DNA from: Vibrio superstes
Lineage (GTDB): Bacteria > Pseudomonadota > Gammaproteobacteria > Enterobacterales > Vibrionaceae
Assembly (NCBI RefSeq): GCF_003569005.1
Contig: NZ_BCUR01000001.1
Span: 687,893 to 751,892, forward strand
Reading direction: 5' to 3'
DNA length: 64,000 bases
Below, piece after piece: positions 8,147-17,627 of the stretch (its first letter is position 1; every line of letters starts with the position of its first letter). The notes below the pieces were generated by a model. It was not told the DNA's origin. It searched no databases and was given only the letters and a program-made list of their open reading frames with translations. The position numbers and the translations under genes were made by a program.

Positions 8147-9772
8147 ATGAACTTTCTATTTAGGATGATTACCGGACAATATAGGCTTATATGGTTATGT
8201 ACCATCGTCTATTCCGCACTCTTTAACTTCTCATTCTTTAAGCACTTCACTGATGCCTTTCCTACAAGCGATGGTAATACCGGCTTTTTAATCAGTGTTG
8301 TCGTATTTTTGATTGCTGCTCACGCTCTAGTATTTTCAATCTTAGGTGGACGACTATTCACCAAGCTAGTGCTGATAATAGGTTTCTTGATTGGCGCTTC
8401 AGCCGCGTATTTCTCTTGGACTTACGGCATCGTGATTGACACGGTAATGTTAAGAAACATCATAGAAACCGATAGCAGTGAGGCGTTTGGCTTACTCTCA
8501 CTAGAGCTCATCATGGTTATATTATTAGGCGCTCTGGTTCCCGCATATCTTGTCTACAAAGCACCGGTAGGTTATCAGGGGGTTCTCAAAGAAATTAGAG
8601 CTAAGCTTTTCTCTATCATGCTTGCTGTTGTGATGATAGCAGCCGCTCTAGTGCCTTATAGTGCCAATTACGCCTCGTTCTTTAGAGAATACAAGAGTGT
8701 TAGGTTTTACTCAGCACCTCTTTTTCCACTCTATTCAGTTGGGAAATACTTTGGCAAAAGCCATGTCAGCCCGCTTAAGCCAGAGTCTGAAATGATCAAT
8801 GTTGTGCCAGATGCCAAAATAGAGCATAGCGACCCAAACAAACACGATCTCATTGTGCTAATTGTGGGAGAAACAGGACGCGCTGACCATTTCTCACTGA
8901 ATGGTTATAAACGTCAAACCAACCCGAGATTGAGTAAGCGCAAGGGAGTTATTAGCTTCTCGCACATGACCAGTTGTGGCACCTCTACAGCAGTGTCTGT
9001 GCCGTGTATGTTCTCCCCTGATCCGAGAGATGAATTTGACAGTAAATCCATCTACAACAAGCTCAACGCCCTAGACGCGCTACATGAAAATAATGTCGCT
9101 GTCCTTTGGAGAGACAACAATTCCAGCTCTAAGGGCGTTGCTGAACGCGTTGATTATCAGTCATTTAAGTCTTCTGACCTCAATACGGTCTGCGACCCTG
9201 AGTGTAGAGATACCGGAATGCTAGTTGGTCTGGATGACTATGTCGATAAGCACCCAAATCAAGATATCGTTGTTGTACTCCATGCGATGGGCAGCCACGG
9301 GCCAGAGTATTTTAAGCGCTACCCTCAGGTCTTCGAACAGTTCACTCCTGTATGTAAAAGTAATCAACTGGCTAAGTGCTCTAGTGATGAAATCATCAAT
9401 GCCTACGACAACACCATGCTATTTACTGACTTCTTCATTGATAGCAGTATTGATTGGTTAGATCAGTACTCAAACCAATACAAAACCGCTCTGCTTTACG
9501 TCAGCGATCATGGTGAGTCTTTGGGTGAAAACGACATATACTTGCACGGCATGCCCTTCGCTTTTGCGCCGGAGGTACAAAAGCACATTGCGGCAGTCGC
9601 ATGGCTTAATGACTCGTCAACGTTCAAGTATCAAGACGTAGTTAAAAACAAAGAGGTGCCGTTCACTCAGGACAATTTTTACTGCTCAGTGTTATCACTG
9701 CTCGATGTAAATACGAAGTTTTGTCCTCATGAGAAATCAATTTTCTTTGAGCACCACAAAGAACAAAAGTAG
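8147..9772 (+). CDS. eptA: Lipid A phosphoethanolamine transferase, EptA family
   Basis: A 541-residue inner-membrane enzyme with about five N-terminal transmembrane helices (residues 10-175) and a periplasmic sulfatase-type domain. EptA moves phosphoethanolamine from phosphatidylethanolamine to lipid A phosphates, which lowers the negative surface charge and gives polymyxin resistance. Visible catalytic elements are the metal-site LIVLIVGETGRADHFSLNGY near 235-255, the nucleophile region SCGTSTAVSVPCMF near 280 (the Thr after SCG), and VSDHGESLGEN near 455 with H-GMPFAFAP following. Cysteines near 278, 288, 344, 348, 405, 413 and further on match the disulfide pattern of the family. It is monocistronic. 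The substrate could be another glycolipid, since EptA paralogues vary. Confidence 0.9.
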   Translation: MNFLFRMITGQYRLIWLCTIVYSALFNFSFFKHFTDAFPTSDGNTGFLISVVVFLIAAHALVFSILGGRLFTKLVLIIGFLIGASAAYFSWTYGIVIDTVMLRNIIETDSSEAFGLLSLELIMVILLGALVPAYLVYKAPVGYQGVLKEIRAKLFSIMLAVVMIAAALVPYSANYASFFREYKSVRFYSAPLFPLYSVGKYFGKSHVSPLKPESEMINVVPDAKIEHSDPNKHDLIVLIVGETGRADHFSLNGYKRQTNPRLSKRKGVISFSHMTSCGTSTAVSVPCMFSPDPRDEFDSKSIYNKLNALDALHENNVAVLWRDNNSSSKGVAERVDYQSFKSSDLNTVCDPECRDTGMLVGLDDYVDKHPNQDIVVVLHAMGSHGPEYFKRYPQVFEQFTPVCKSNQLAKCSSDEIINAYDNTMLFTDFFIDSSIDWLDQYSNQYKTALLYVSDHGESLGENDIYLHGMPFAFAPEVQKHIAAVAWLNDSSTFKYQDVVKNKEVPFTQDNFYCSVLSLLDVNTKFCPHEKSIFFEHHKEQK

Positions 9773-10029
9773 TTGTGACGCTCAATTAACTGATTTAATT
9801 AGATTCTTAGTAAGAGAAATTTAAAAAGAGAGTATTTGACGGATCTGATCAGTCATATGCGAGTGTGTTGATCTTTACGCCTTGATTACACTCACTCGTG
9901 AACCTCGCCTAGTGTTTGATTAAGCCACAAATACTAGGCAGTTCGACCTACAAAGTTAGCGCCTTGAGCGTTTTATGGTCATCTTGACCAACATTTCTAA
10001 TTGAAAAGTCCACACCTGAGACTCCCTTT
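9773..10029 (+). other. Intergenic stretch that may encode a small RNA
   Basis: About 260 bases after eptA without a convincing ORF, ending in a strong terminator (next entry). The terminator is far from the eptA stop, so either the eptA mRNA has a long 3' tail or a small RNA is encoded here. I find no well-spaced sigma-70 promoter that would settle it. Confidence 0.25.
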
Positions 10030-10058
10030 GCCCTAGCTAGTTTGCTGGGGCTTTTTTT
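10030..10058 (+). terminator. Strong terminator 258 bases past eptA
   Basis: GCCCTAGC pairs with GCTGGGGC (one G-T pair), with a six-base loop and then seven Ts. Confidence 0.85.
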
Positions 10059-10179
10059 GTCTTAATTTCTCTCGCCAGTAGTACCCCTGTTTAAAAGATC
10101 ATCATCGCTGCCCACTCAAAATGATTATCGCCTAACCCATTATTTTAAATAAGCACGCGCCCAATAAGAGAGTGCCAAT

Positions 10180-10332
10180 CGCTACCCGAAGGGCTCGGCA
10201 AGAAAGGCTCGGCCAGAAGCCATTTACTCTTCGTTGAGCGACTTTTGCTTAGATGACTAGGCGGCAAGTCCCTCGCCTTGATTAAATGGCTTCTGGTCGA
10301 GCAAAATTTAATCGCAAAAGGTCAACAGACCC
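10180..10332 (+). mobile_element. Half copy of a hairpin-bearing non-autonomous element (copy 1)
   Basis: This matches the right half of the elements at 24785-25046 and 43376-43651. It includes the terminal CAAAAGGTCAACAGACCC followed by TA, and the hairpin arms around CCAGAAGCCATTTA and TAAATGGCTTCTGG. The left terminal repeat and first hairpin are missing. The two base pairs that differ from the other copies changed together on both arms, so the stem is intact. Confidence 0.8.
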
Positions 10333-10596
10333 TAGTTACCTACCTAGAAAAGAGTGATTAAAGCAAATTTCAATTTAAATCAGTAACGCTCTACAGAGAT
10401 TAAACCAATATAAAACAATAGGTTAATACTTTTTGCTAGCTAAGTGAGGATTTAATCATTCAAACCAGATTGTTTGATTTTAAATTACCTCGTTAAAGTT
10501 GCCTCACTCACTGATTTGGTGAGTTAATTTTAAGTCAATTCAAGCAATATGCCTCTGTTTGGCTACCTATTTTAGAATTTAGAAAGTGATTTAGTT
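10333..10596 (+). other. Upstream region of aspT
   Basis: About 260 AT-rich bases that must contain the aspT promoter. Several ACTCA/CTCACT blocks occur around 10500-10525, but no operator can be assigned. Confidence 0.4.
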
Positions 10597-12312
10597 ATGA
10601 GCATAATTTCAGATTTATTTAACTTATCACCATTTATAGCTTTATTTATTACTCTCTCTTTAGGTTACCTAGTAGGTAAGATCACTATTGGACGTTTTGT
10701 TCTTGGTGGTGTTGCAGGAACACTATTGATGGGCGTAATAGTTGGCCAATTTGGTGTAAACATTGACCCTGGCGTGAAGAGTATCTTCTTTGCTTTATTT
10801 ATCTACGCTGTTGGTTATCAGGGCGGAGCTCAATTCTTCAAAGCCCTTAACTTTAAAACCATCAACATTCTGCTGTCAGCAGTAGTGATGACAGTATCAG
10901 GCCTTTTATGTGTCTTGGCAGCAGCATGGCTGTTTGACCTAGACCGTGGTACAGCTGCAGGCCTTGCCGCCGGTGGTTTGACTCAATCTGCAATCATAGG
11001 TACTGCTGGTGATGCGATCGGACGCCTTGGCGGCTTGACCGAAGAAGCTAAACATCTAATGCAAACCAACGTTGCTGTGGGTTATGCGGTGACATATATC
11101 TTTGGCTCTCTAGGTCCAATCCTAATGGTAACTTGGGTATTCCCAACACTCATGAAGTGGGATATCCGCGCTGAAGCTATCAAAATGGCAGAAGCTAACT
11201 CAGATGGTCCGCAAGCTCTAAGTGAAGGCGAATTTAACGCTCTAACCAAACTAGAAACTCGCGCTTTTAAGATTGATAGCGAAAGCTCTCTTAAAAACAA
11301 AACCATTGCCAACGTCAATCAAGACTCAATCAATGCCCGCATTGAAATCATCGAGCGAGACGGCAAAGAACTTGATGCAGATAGATATAGCGTTGTTCAA
11401 GAAGGTGATGTTCTAGTCATCACTGGCACTCGAGATGCTATCTACAAAGTACAACACGCATCCATTGGCGAAGAAGTGGTGCTTCCAGCTGACTATCAAG
11501 TCATCGAAGAAAACCGCCAATTAATTGCAGACAACAAAAAGCTGATTGGTCGCACACTAAGCGATATACGTTCAGAGGCCAATGATGGTACTTACCGCGG
11601 CGTTTATGTCACTGACTACATCCGCGAAGGCAGTTCTATCGCAATTACTTCAGACCTAGTGGTTCAGAAAAACGATGTTATTCAGCTAACAGGTTCAGCT
11701 AAAGACATTAACCGTGTTGAGAAAAACATCGGCAAACGCATGAACACAAGTGCGATGACAGATTTCGTTATTCTTGGCATGGGTATGGTTGTCGGCCTTC
11801 TAATTGGCCTAATCAGCTTCAAGATTGCGGGCATCCCAGTGACCATTGGTTCTGGTGCAGGCTGTCTGATCTCTGGCCTGATAGTCGGTTGGTTGCGTAG
11901 CCGCAATCCGCATGTGGCTCAGTTCCCTCTTTCAGCTGCAGCCTTCATTCGTGACTTTGGTCTAGCTGCATTTGTCGGCATCGTTGGTCTAGAGGCTGGT
12001 CCTCAAGCTGTTGATACTATTAAAGAACACGGTATGAGCCTTCTGTTCCTAGGTATGGCAGTAACCATTATTCCGCAAATTATTTCGTTCTTCTTCTCTT
12101 ACTATGTGTTGAGAATTAAGAACCCAATTGAAGCACTAGGATGTGTGACTGGTGGTCGAAGTGCAAACCCTGCATTCGCAGCCCTAATGGAGAAAACAGG
12201 TAATGCAACACCGGTATTTACCTTCACCGTCACTTACGCCGTAGCAAACGTTCTGCTTACGCTATGGGGCCCTATTATCGTCGGCATTATTACTGTTAAC
12301 GCTGGCATGTAA
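10597..12312 (+). CDS. aspT: Aspartate-alanine antiporter AspT
   Basis: A 571-residue inner-membrane exchanger of the aspartate:alanine exchanger family. It takes up L-aspartate in exchange for L-alanine made by AspD, and the exchange together with proton consumption builds a proton motive force. About five transmembrane helices occupy 10-190. A cytoplasmic region with two TrkA_C-like lobes follows (about 205-385; motifs LKNKTIANVNQ and LIGRTLSDIRSEANDG), and then five more helices (about 390-571). The C-terminal half holds GGRSANPAFAALMEKTGNA, the duplicated family signature; the N-terminal counterpart is AGGLTQSAIIGTAGDAIGRL. The next gene, 88 bases on, is the decarboxylase, and this pairing is why I prefer AspT to the related YidE-type exporters. 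Confidence 0.92.
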   Translation: MSIISDLFNLSPFIALFITLSLGYLVGKITIGRFVLGGVAGTLLMGVIVGQFGVNIDPGVKSIFFALFIYAVGYQGGAQFFKALNFKTINILLSAVVMTVSGLLCVLAAAWLFDLDRGTAAGLAAGGLTQSAIIGTAGDAIGRLGGLTEEAKHLMQTNVAVGYAVTYIFGSLGPILMVTWVFPTLMKWDIRAEAIKMAEANSDGPQALSEGEFNALTKLETRAFKIDSESSLKNKTIANVNQDSINARIEIIERDGKELDADRYSVVQEGDVLVITGTRDAIYKVQHASIGEEVVLPADYQVIEENRQLIADNKKLIGRTLSDIRSEANDGTYRGVYVTDYIREGSSIAITSDLVVQKNDVIQLTGSAKDINRVEKNIGKRMNTSAMTDFVILGMGMVVGLLIGLISFKIAGIPVTIGSGAGCLISGLIVGWLRSRNPHVAQFPLSAAAFIRDFGLAAFVGIVGLEAGPQAVDTIKEHGMSLLFLGMAVTIIPQIISFFFSYYVLRIKNPIEALGCVTGGRSANPAFAALMEKTGNATPVFTFTVTYAVANVLLTLWGPIIVGIITVNAGM

Positions 12313-12400
12313 ATAACACAACTATTCAAGACTGATCCCTTACTCAAATAACAAGGGAGGGGATCGTCTTACCAAAAATTATTCAATTAAGGTTTTTAGA

Positions 12401-13996
12401 ATGACTACTACAACTTCAAACATCGACTTTTCAAAATTTGCAGACCTAAGCCCATTCGAACTAAAAGACAAACTTATCGAAGTGGCACAAACTGTTCCAG
12501 ATCGCGCACTGTTAGATGCAGGTCGTGGTAACCCTAACTTCCTAGCAACTCTGCCACGTAAAGCATTCATTCGCCTTGGTGAGTTTGCAGTCGCTGAAGC
12601 TGAGCGTAACTACGCTTACCTTGGTGGTGATTTCGGTGGTATCCCCGATGGTGTGGGTATTGTTGAGCGTTTCGATACCTTTACTAAAGAGTACTCAAAC
12701 GACAAAGGTGTTCAGTTCATCGAGCGTGCACTCAGCTATGCAAAAGATCGTCTAGGCATCCAAAAACAAGCGTTCCTAAACGAACTCGTTCTCGCTTACC
12801 TAGCGTGTAACTACCCAGTACCACCACGCATGCTAGTAAACATTGAAAAAGTGGTTAAGCAGTACATCGCAGAAGAAATGTACGGCCCAGTACCAATGAC
12901 CACAGATTTCGACCTATTTGCAACGGAAGGTGGCACGGCTTCAATGACCTACACATTCCAAACTATGTTCAACAACGGTCTATTGAAAAAAGGCGATAAG
13001 GTTGCGCTAATCACGCCAATCTTTACCCCTTACCTAGAAATCCCAGAGCTTTCTGAGTACGAACTAGAAATCGTTGAGCTACGTCTTGATGAGACCACTT
13101 GGCAGCTACCAATGTCTGAAATCGAGAAACTAGCAGATACAGACATCAAACTACTTTGCGTAGTTAACCCTGCTAACCCAGCATCAGTGAAATTCTCTAA
13201 TGAGACTCTAGAGAACCTAACAAACTTTGTGAATGAGCAACGCAGTGACCTATTCATCATCACCGATGACGTATACGGTACATTTGCAGATGACTTTGTT
13301 TCACTATTCGCAAAACTACCGTACAACACACTTTGTGTTTACTCGTTCTCTAAATACTTTGGCGCAACAGGCTGGCGTTTAGGTACCATTGGTATCCAAC
13401 ACAAAAACGTATTTGATGATGCACTACGTTCTTTCAGCGAAGAAAAGCAATGCCAACTTGATGACCGTTACAAAACACTGACTCCAGAGCCACGTGACAT
13501 TAAATTCATCGACCGCATCGTTGCTGATAGCCGTAGCGTAGCCTTGAATCACACTGCAGGTCTATCTCTACCGCAGCAAGTTCAAATGGCAATGTTTGCT
13601 CTGACTTGCCTTATGGATTCTGAAGGTAGCTACAAAGCAGCATGCAAACGCATCATTCGTGAGCGCTACATCACTCTATACACCAGCATGGGTCTAGAAG
13701 TTGAAGAGAACAAAGACCGCGTTGATTACTACACACTACTAGAGCTAGACACTCTAGGTGGCAAACTATACGGCGAAGAGTTTGTTGAGTGGTTCAAAGC
13801 AAGCGGTAAAGGTAAAGATTTCCTATTCCGTCTAGCTCATGAGACTGGTGTTATTTTACTACCAGGTAACGGCTTCGATACTGTGCATGCGTCTGTTCGT
13901 GTATCTCTAGCTAATCTGACTCACCACGAGTACGAACTTATTGGTCGCGCAACTCGCACCGTACTTGATGAGTACTTCGCTGATTTCCAGGGCTAA
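12401..13996 (+). CDS. aspD: Aspartate 4-decarboxylase (bifunctional aminotransferase)
   Basis: A 531-residue PLP enzyme, the usual length for AspD, cytoplasmic. It removes the beta-carboxyl group of L-aspartate to give L-alanine and CO2, with side activity as aspartate aminotransferase. The fold-type I core is visible: ATEGGTASMTYTFQTMF near 165, LLCVVNPANPASVKFSN near 255, ITDDVYGTFADDF near 285, and the PLP lysine in YSFSKYFGATGWRLG near 315-325. A basic C-terminal arginine for the alpha-carboxylate is in the ASVRVSLANL segment near 500. An N-terminal extension and an insertion near 345-375 are typical for this enzyme. It lies in an operon with aspT upstream and a terminator downstream. 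Confidence 0.93.
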   Translation: MTTTTSNIDFSKFADLSPFELKDKLIEVAQTVPDRALLDAGRGNPNFLATLPRKAFIRLGEFAVAEAERNYAYLGGDFGGIPDGVGIVERFDTFTKEYSNDKGVQFIERALSYAKDRLGIQKQAFLNELVLAYLACNYPVPPRMLVNIEKVVKQYIAEEMYGPVPMTTDFDLFATEGGTASMTYTFQTMFNNGLLKKGDKVALITPIFTPYLEIPELSEYELEIVELRLDETTWQLPMSEIEKLADTDIKLLCVVNPANPASVKFSNETLENLTNFVNEQRSDLFIITDDVYGTFADDFVSLFAKLPYNTLCVYSFSKYFGATGWRLGTIGIQHKNVFDDALRSFSEEKQCQLDDRYKTLTPEPRDIKFIDRIVADSRSVALNHTAGLSLPQQVQMAMFALTCLMDSEGSYKAACKRIIRERYITLYTSMGLEVEENKDRVDYYTLLELDTLGGKLYGEEFVEWFKASGKGKDFLFRLAHETGVILLPGNGFDTVHASVRVSLANLTHHEYELIGRATRTVLDEYFADFQG

Positions 13997-14022
13997 TACT
14001 TCTTATTGAAGAATAAGCCAAT

Positions 14023-14050
14023 GAGCCTCGGCTATACCGAGGCTTTTTCT
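14023..14050 (+). terminator. Terminator of the aspT-aspD operon
   Basis: GCCTCGG and CCGAGGC form a perfect stem around a five-base loop, followed by five Ts. Confidence 0.9.
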
Positions 14051-14623
14051 TCTAAGAGTTGTCCCATCCTGAAATGTGTTTACACATTGAGGACAAATTA
14101 TGACAATTCCCAATACTCTCTTTTCATGCCTATCTATCATTCGTAATCTCAATGTTGGTGCTTGTCATTAGGCTACTAAAACGTGTGCATTTTTTCCGAA
14201 AATACCAATTATTGGTGGGATTATCATTGCTAGACATCTTCCAAACCTATATTGCCATCTCGAATTAACTCGCTACCTACCCCCTCTAATAACGGTCCCC
14301 TCCCCCCTTTAAGAGGTCCTGCTTTAAACCAATGTCAATAAACCCCATAGACCTTCTCTAAAGTGTGACCTGATAAGGCACCGCACTTTCGGTTCACTTT
14401 GACTCAGGTCTCAATAACCCCACCAATACACCCAATGAATGACTGCCAAAATTTTAATCATCAGAAAAATCAACCAGTAGAGGTCAAAAAATAGTCAGCC
14501 GGCACATTCTTGATGTCGCTTTTCATAACACCACCAGCAACATCGTGATAAACCTTTGTTATTTAATACAAAAAACATACCAAACCAACTTAGTGAGAGT
14601 CTGCTCGAAAATAGGACGATATT
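14051..14623. other. Intergenic stretch before the TRAP operon
   Basis: About 570 bases with scattered pyrimidine-rich runs and no supported ORF, RNA gene or repeat family. The last part must contain the TRAP promoter. Confidence 0.45.
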
Positions 14624-14640
14624 TGTCATATAAGATGACA
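14624..14640. promoter_or_regulatory. Operator candidate upstream of the TRAP operon
   Basis: TGTCAT and ATGACA form a perfect inverted repeat with a five-base spacer, 84 bases before the dctP-type start. Sites of this size upstream of TRAP operons are often bound by GntR- or LacI-type regulators, but none is encoded next to it. Confidence 0.45.
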
Positions 14641-14723
14641 TAGCACAAACACATTGAGTGGGTGAATAATTTACCTAAGTGTGTAAGTAAAAATCCATAA
14701 TGATAAAAATAAGGATATCGTGA

Positions 14724-15683
14724 ATGAAAAAGACTCTCGTAACGCTAGTGGCCACCTCTGTTCTTGCCGCCTTTGGCGTCAATGCTAAAACTCTTACACT
14801 AGGGCACGCAATGAATCTGGATAGCGCCGCTCACGCTGGCATGGTTATCTTCGCTGAGAAAGTGAAAGAGAAATCATCAGGTGATATGGACGTTAAGATC
14901 TTCCCTAACGGCATGTTGGGTTCAGAGCGAGACCAAGCTGAGCAGGTTGTTACTGGTGCCCTAGATATGGCGAAAATCAATGGCTCATTGGCTGAGTCGT
15001 TTGAACCTACCTACAAAGCAATTTCTATCCCTTATCTATTCCGCGACTCAGGCCACATGCATACCTTTATGCGTAGTGAATCTGCAGAAAAATTACTGGC
15101 ATCCAGTGCGGGTAAAGGCTTTGTGGGAGTAACCTTATACGACTCAGGCTCTCGTAGCTTCTACAGCTCTAAGCCAATCAATACACCAGAAGATCTGGCT
15201 GGTTTGAAGATCCGTGTTCCTGAATCTCCAACCATGATGGAAATGGTACGCCTACTCGGTGCACGAGCGACGCCAGTACCATTCACTGAGGTTTACACTG
15301 CTCTTCAGCAAGGCGTCATCGATGCGGCTGAAAACAACATCTCAAGCCTTGTTGAGATGAGACACTCAGAAGTAGCTAAATACTACTCAATGGATCAGCA
15401 CATGATGACTCCAGACCTCATCATGATCTCAGAGGTCACATGGGCAAGCTTAACCCCTGAACAGCAGAAGATTGTGAAGGAATCAGCCATCGAGTCTATG
15501 GAAGAAGAGATCAATATCTGGGCTGCAACCGATGCTAAGAACATGAAGATTGCTAAAGAATCTGGCGTGACATTTGTAGACGTTGACACAAGCAAGTTCC
15601 GCGAAAAAGTCCTGCCTATGATTGAGGACGCGAAGAAAGATCCTGCTCTGAAATACTACATCGATTCAATCGAAGCAATGTAA
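14724..15683 (+). CDS. TRAP transporter substrate-binding protein (DctP family)
   Basis: A 319-residue periplasmic binding protein. A signal peptide ends near residue 21 (LAAFGVNA), and the mature start KTLTLGHAMNLDSAAHAG is typical. The arginine that binds the substrate carboxylate in this family is visible in LAGLKIRVPESPTMMEMVRLLGA near 155-175, followed by AVPFTEVYTALQQGVIDAAENN. That is the DctP signature of organic-acid or uronate binders. The closest-looking members bind sugar acids or C4-dicarboxylates; the substrate cannot be decided. It is first of three co-directional genes. Confidence 0.92.
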   Translation: MKKTLVTLVATSVLAAFGVNAKTLTLGHAMNLDSAAHAGMVIFAEKVKEKSSGDMDVKIFPNGMLGSERDQAEQVVTGALDMAKINGSLAESFEPTYKAISIPYLFRDSGHMHTFMRSESAEKLLASSAGKGFVGVTLYDSGSRSFYSSKPINTPEDLAGLKIRVPESPTMMEMVRLLGARATPVPFTEVYTALQQGVIDAAENNISSLVEMRHSEVAKYYSMDQHMMTPDLIMISEVTWASLTPEQQKIVKESAIESMEEEINIWAATDAKNMKIAKESGVTFVDVDTSKFREKVLPMIEDAKKDPALKYYIDSIEAM

Positions 15684-15752
15684 TCACACCCACCTTTATT
15701 AATGCCCTCTGTTTTGGAGGGCTTATTTTACTGATCTTGACGTGGAGGGAAG

Positions 15753-16253
15753 ATGTACTCAATTTTACGTCAGTTTAAAACACTTTTAGATAAGACCATT
15801 CTCACCTTTTGTGGAGTGGCAATTGTCACCTTAGTGGTTACCGTTACGTGGCAGGTTTTCAGTCGCTATGTACTCAACGACCCAAGCTCTTTTACCGATG
15901 AGTTGGCTCGCTATACCATGATCTGGTTTGGTCTCGCCGGGGCAAGTTACTTGTTTGGCAAGAACGGGCACTTAGCAATTACTCTCTTTATTGGTTCGGT
16001 TAAGACTGCACATCGCAAATATTTTCATGTCTTAATCAATCTAGTCTCTGTGACTTTCATCAGCTTGGCGATGGTTAAGGGCGGCATGTTACTAATGAGC
16101 CGTACCATGATGCAGTTCTCTCCTGCCCTGCAGATCCCTATGGCCTATGTTTACTTCATTTTGCCACTGTCTGGGATTGTGATGCTCATTTACCTAGCCC
16201 TGAATACCATGGAACTGTTCGCCCCTGCTCAAGACCTCAAGGAAGGTGAATAG
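15753..16253 (+). CDS. TRAP transporter small membrane subunit (DctQ family)
   Basis: A 166-residue protein with four transmembrane helices (about 15-40, 50-70, 90-112, 125-150). It has the family motif WQVFSRYVLNDPSSFTDELARYTMIW near 30-55. It scaffolds the large permease and contacts the binding protein. A GGAGGGAAG ribosome site precedes the ATG. Confidence 0.92.
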   Translation: MYSILRQFKTLLDKTILTFCGVAIVTLVVTVTWQVFSRYVLNDPSSFTDELARYTMIWFGLAGASYLFGKNGHLAITLFIGSVKTAHRKYFHVLINLVSVTFISLAMVKGGMLLMSRTMMQFSPALQIPMAYVYFILPLSGIVMLIYLALNTMELFAPAQDLKEGE

Positions 16254-16254
16254 T

Positions 16255-17559
16255 ATGGATATCTCTATCGGATTTTGGCTACTGTGCCTGTTCCTATTTC
16301 TAATCGCATTTAGTGTACCTATCGCTATTGCGATCGCTATGTCTTCACTTGTGATCATGTGTACGATACTGCCAACCAACGTGGCATTTATGACCGCAGG
16401 CCAGAAGATAGTCACGGGTATAGACAGCTTTAGTTTACTCGCCATACCCTTCTTTATTCTCGCCGGTAACATAATGAACCGTGGCGGGATAGCCTCTCGT
16501 CTAGTGCACTTTGCCAAAGTATTGGTTGGCCGTATGCCGGGGGCGCTATCTCATGTAAACGTGCTCGCGAATATGTTGTTTGGTTCGGTCTCAGGATCGG
16601 CGGTTGCAGCAGCGGCAGCCGTTGGTAAAACCCTAGAGCCTGAATTGGAAAAAGAAGGTTACGATAAGTCCTATTCAACGGCGGTCAATGTGGCTTCCTG
16701 CCCTGCCGGATTGCTCATTCCACCAAGCAACTCTTTGATTGTATTCTCTGTGGTGAGTGGTGGTACCTCAATCGCAGCCTTATTCATTGCAGGTTACGTA
16801 CCCGGCATTCTGATGGGCCTTAGTTGTATGGTGGTGGCTTACATCATTGCTAAGAAAAAGGGCTATAAGAGTGCGCCGATGGAGCTCACTTTACGTGAAA
16901 AACTCCTCATTACTTGGCGTGCCGTGCCTAGTTTAGGGCTAGTGGTCGTGGTTATCGGCGGGATCATTGGAGGCATATTTACCGCCACTGAAGGCGCCTG
17001 TATTGCCGTACTTTACTCATTCGGTTTATCGCTGTGCTATCGGACCTTAGGTCTTCGAGAACTCAGAACCATCTGTGTAGAAACCGCTGAAATTACCGGC
17101 ATCATGCTGTTTTTGATTGGCGCTTCAACCATCATGTCGTGGGCCATGGCATTCACTGGTCTACCGAGCATGATCAGCGAATGGATGCTATCTATCTCAG
17201 ATAATCCAATCATCATCTTTATCCTAATGAACATAATCTTGCTCATTGTAGGGATGTTTATGGATTTAACTCCTGCGGTATTGATTTTCACCCCTATCTT
17301 CATGCCTATTGCAACGCAACTGGGTATGCACCCAATTCACTTCGCTATGATGATGATATTCAACCTATGTATTGGTATTGCAACACCGCCAGTGGGTACT
17401 GCGTTATTCGTTGGCTGTAGTGTGAGTGGGGCCAAGATAGAGAGTGTCATACGATCCATACTGCCATTCTGCGCAGTGTTAATCGTCACCCTATTGATGA
17501 TCACTTTTATTCCAGCGATTAGCTTGGCACTACCAAAAGCATTTGGCCTGATTAACTAA
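16255..17559 (+). CDS. TRAP transporter large permease (DctM family)
   Basis: A 434-residue permease with about eleven hydrophobic segments that carries the Na+-coupled transport path. Hallmarks are FFILAGNIMNRGGIASRLV near 65, GSVSGSAVAAAAAVG near 105, CPAGLLIPPSNSLIVFSVVSGGTSIAALFIAG near 150-180, and MDLTPAVLIFTPIFMPIA near 340. The ATG at 16255 is directly preceded by GGAAGG. A GTG nine bases upstream would overlap that ribosome site and is less likely. The start sits one base past the dctQ stop, so the genes are translationally coupled. Confidence 0.93.
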   Translation: MDISIGFWLLCLFLFLIAFSVPIAIAIAMSSLVIMCTILPTNVAFMTAGQKIVTGIDSFSLLAIPFFILAGNIMNRGGIASRLVHFAKVLVGRMPGALSHVNVLANMLFGSVSGSAVAAAAAVGKTLEPELEKEGYDKSYSTAVNVASCPAGLLIPPSNSLIVFSVVSGGTSIAALFIAGYVPGILMGLSCMVVAYIIAKKKGYKSAPMELTLREKLLITWRAVPSLGLVVVVIGGIIGGIFTATEGACIAVLYSFGLSLCYRTLGLRELRTICVETAEITGIMLFLIGASTIMSWAMAFTGLPSMISEWMLSISDNPIIIFILMNIILLIVGMFMDLTPAVLIFTPIFMPIATQLGMHPIHFAMMMIFNLCIGIATPPVGTALFVGCSVSGAKIESVIRSILPFCAVLIVTLLMITFIPAISLALPKAFGLIN

Positions 17560-17581
17560 TTTCTTGTTTAAAGCCAAAATT

Positions 17582-17620
17582 AAAAGCGCCTCTTCACTAA
17601 CGAGCAAAGAGGCGCTTTTT
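17582..17620. terminator. Bidirectional terminator between TRAP operon and DJ-1 gene
   Basis: A 13-bp perfect stem, AAAAGCGCCTCTT with AAGAGGCGCTTTT, has T-tracts on both strands. It serves the two convergent transcripts. Confidence 0.9.
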
Positions 17621-17627
17621 TATTTAT

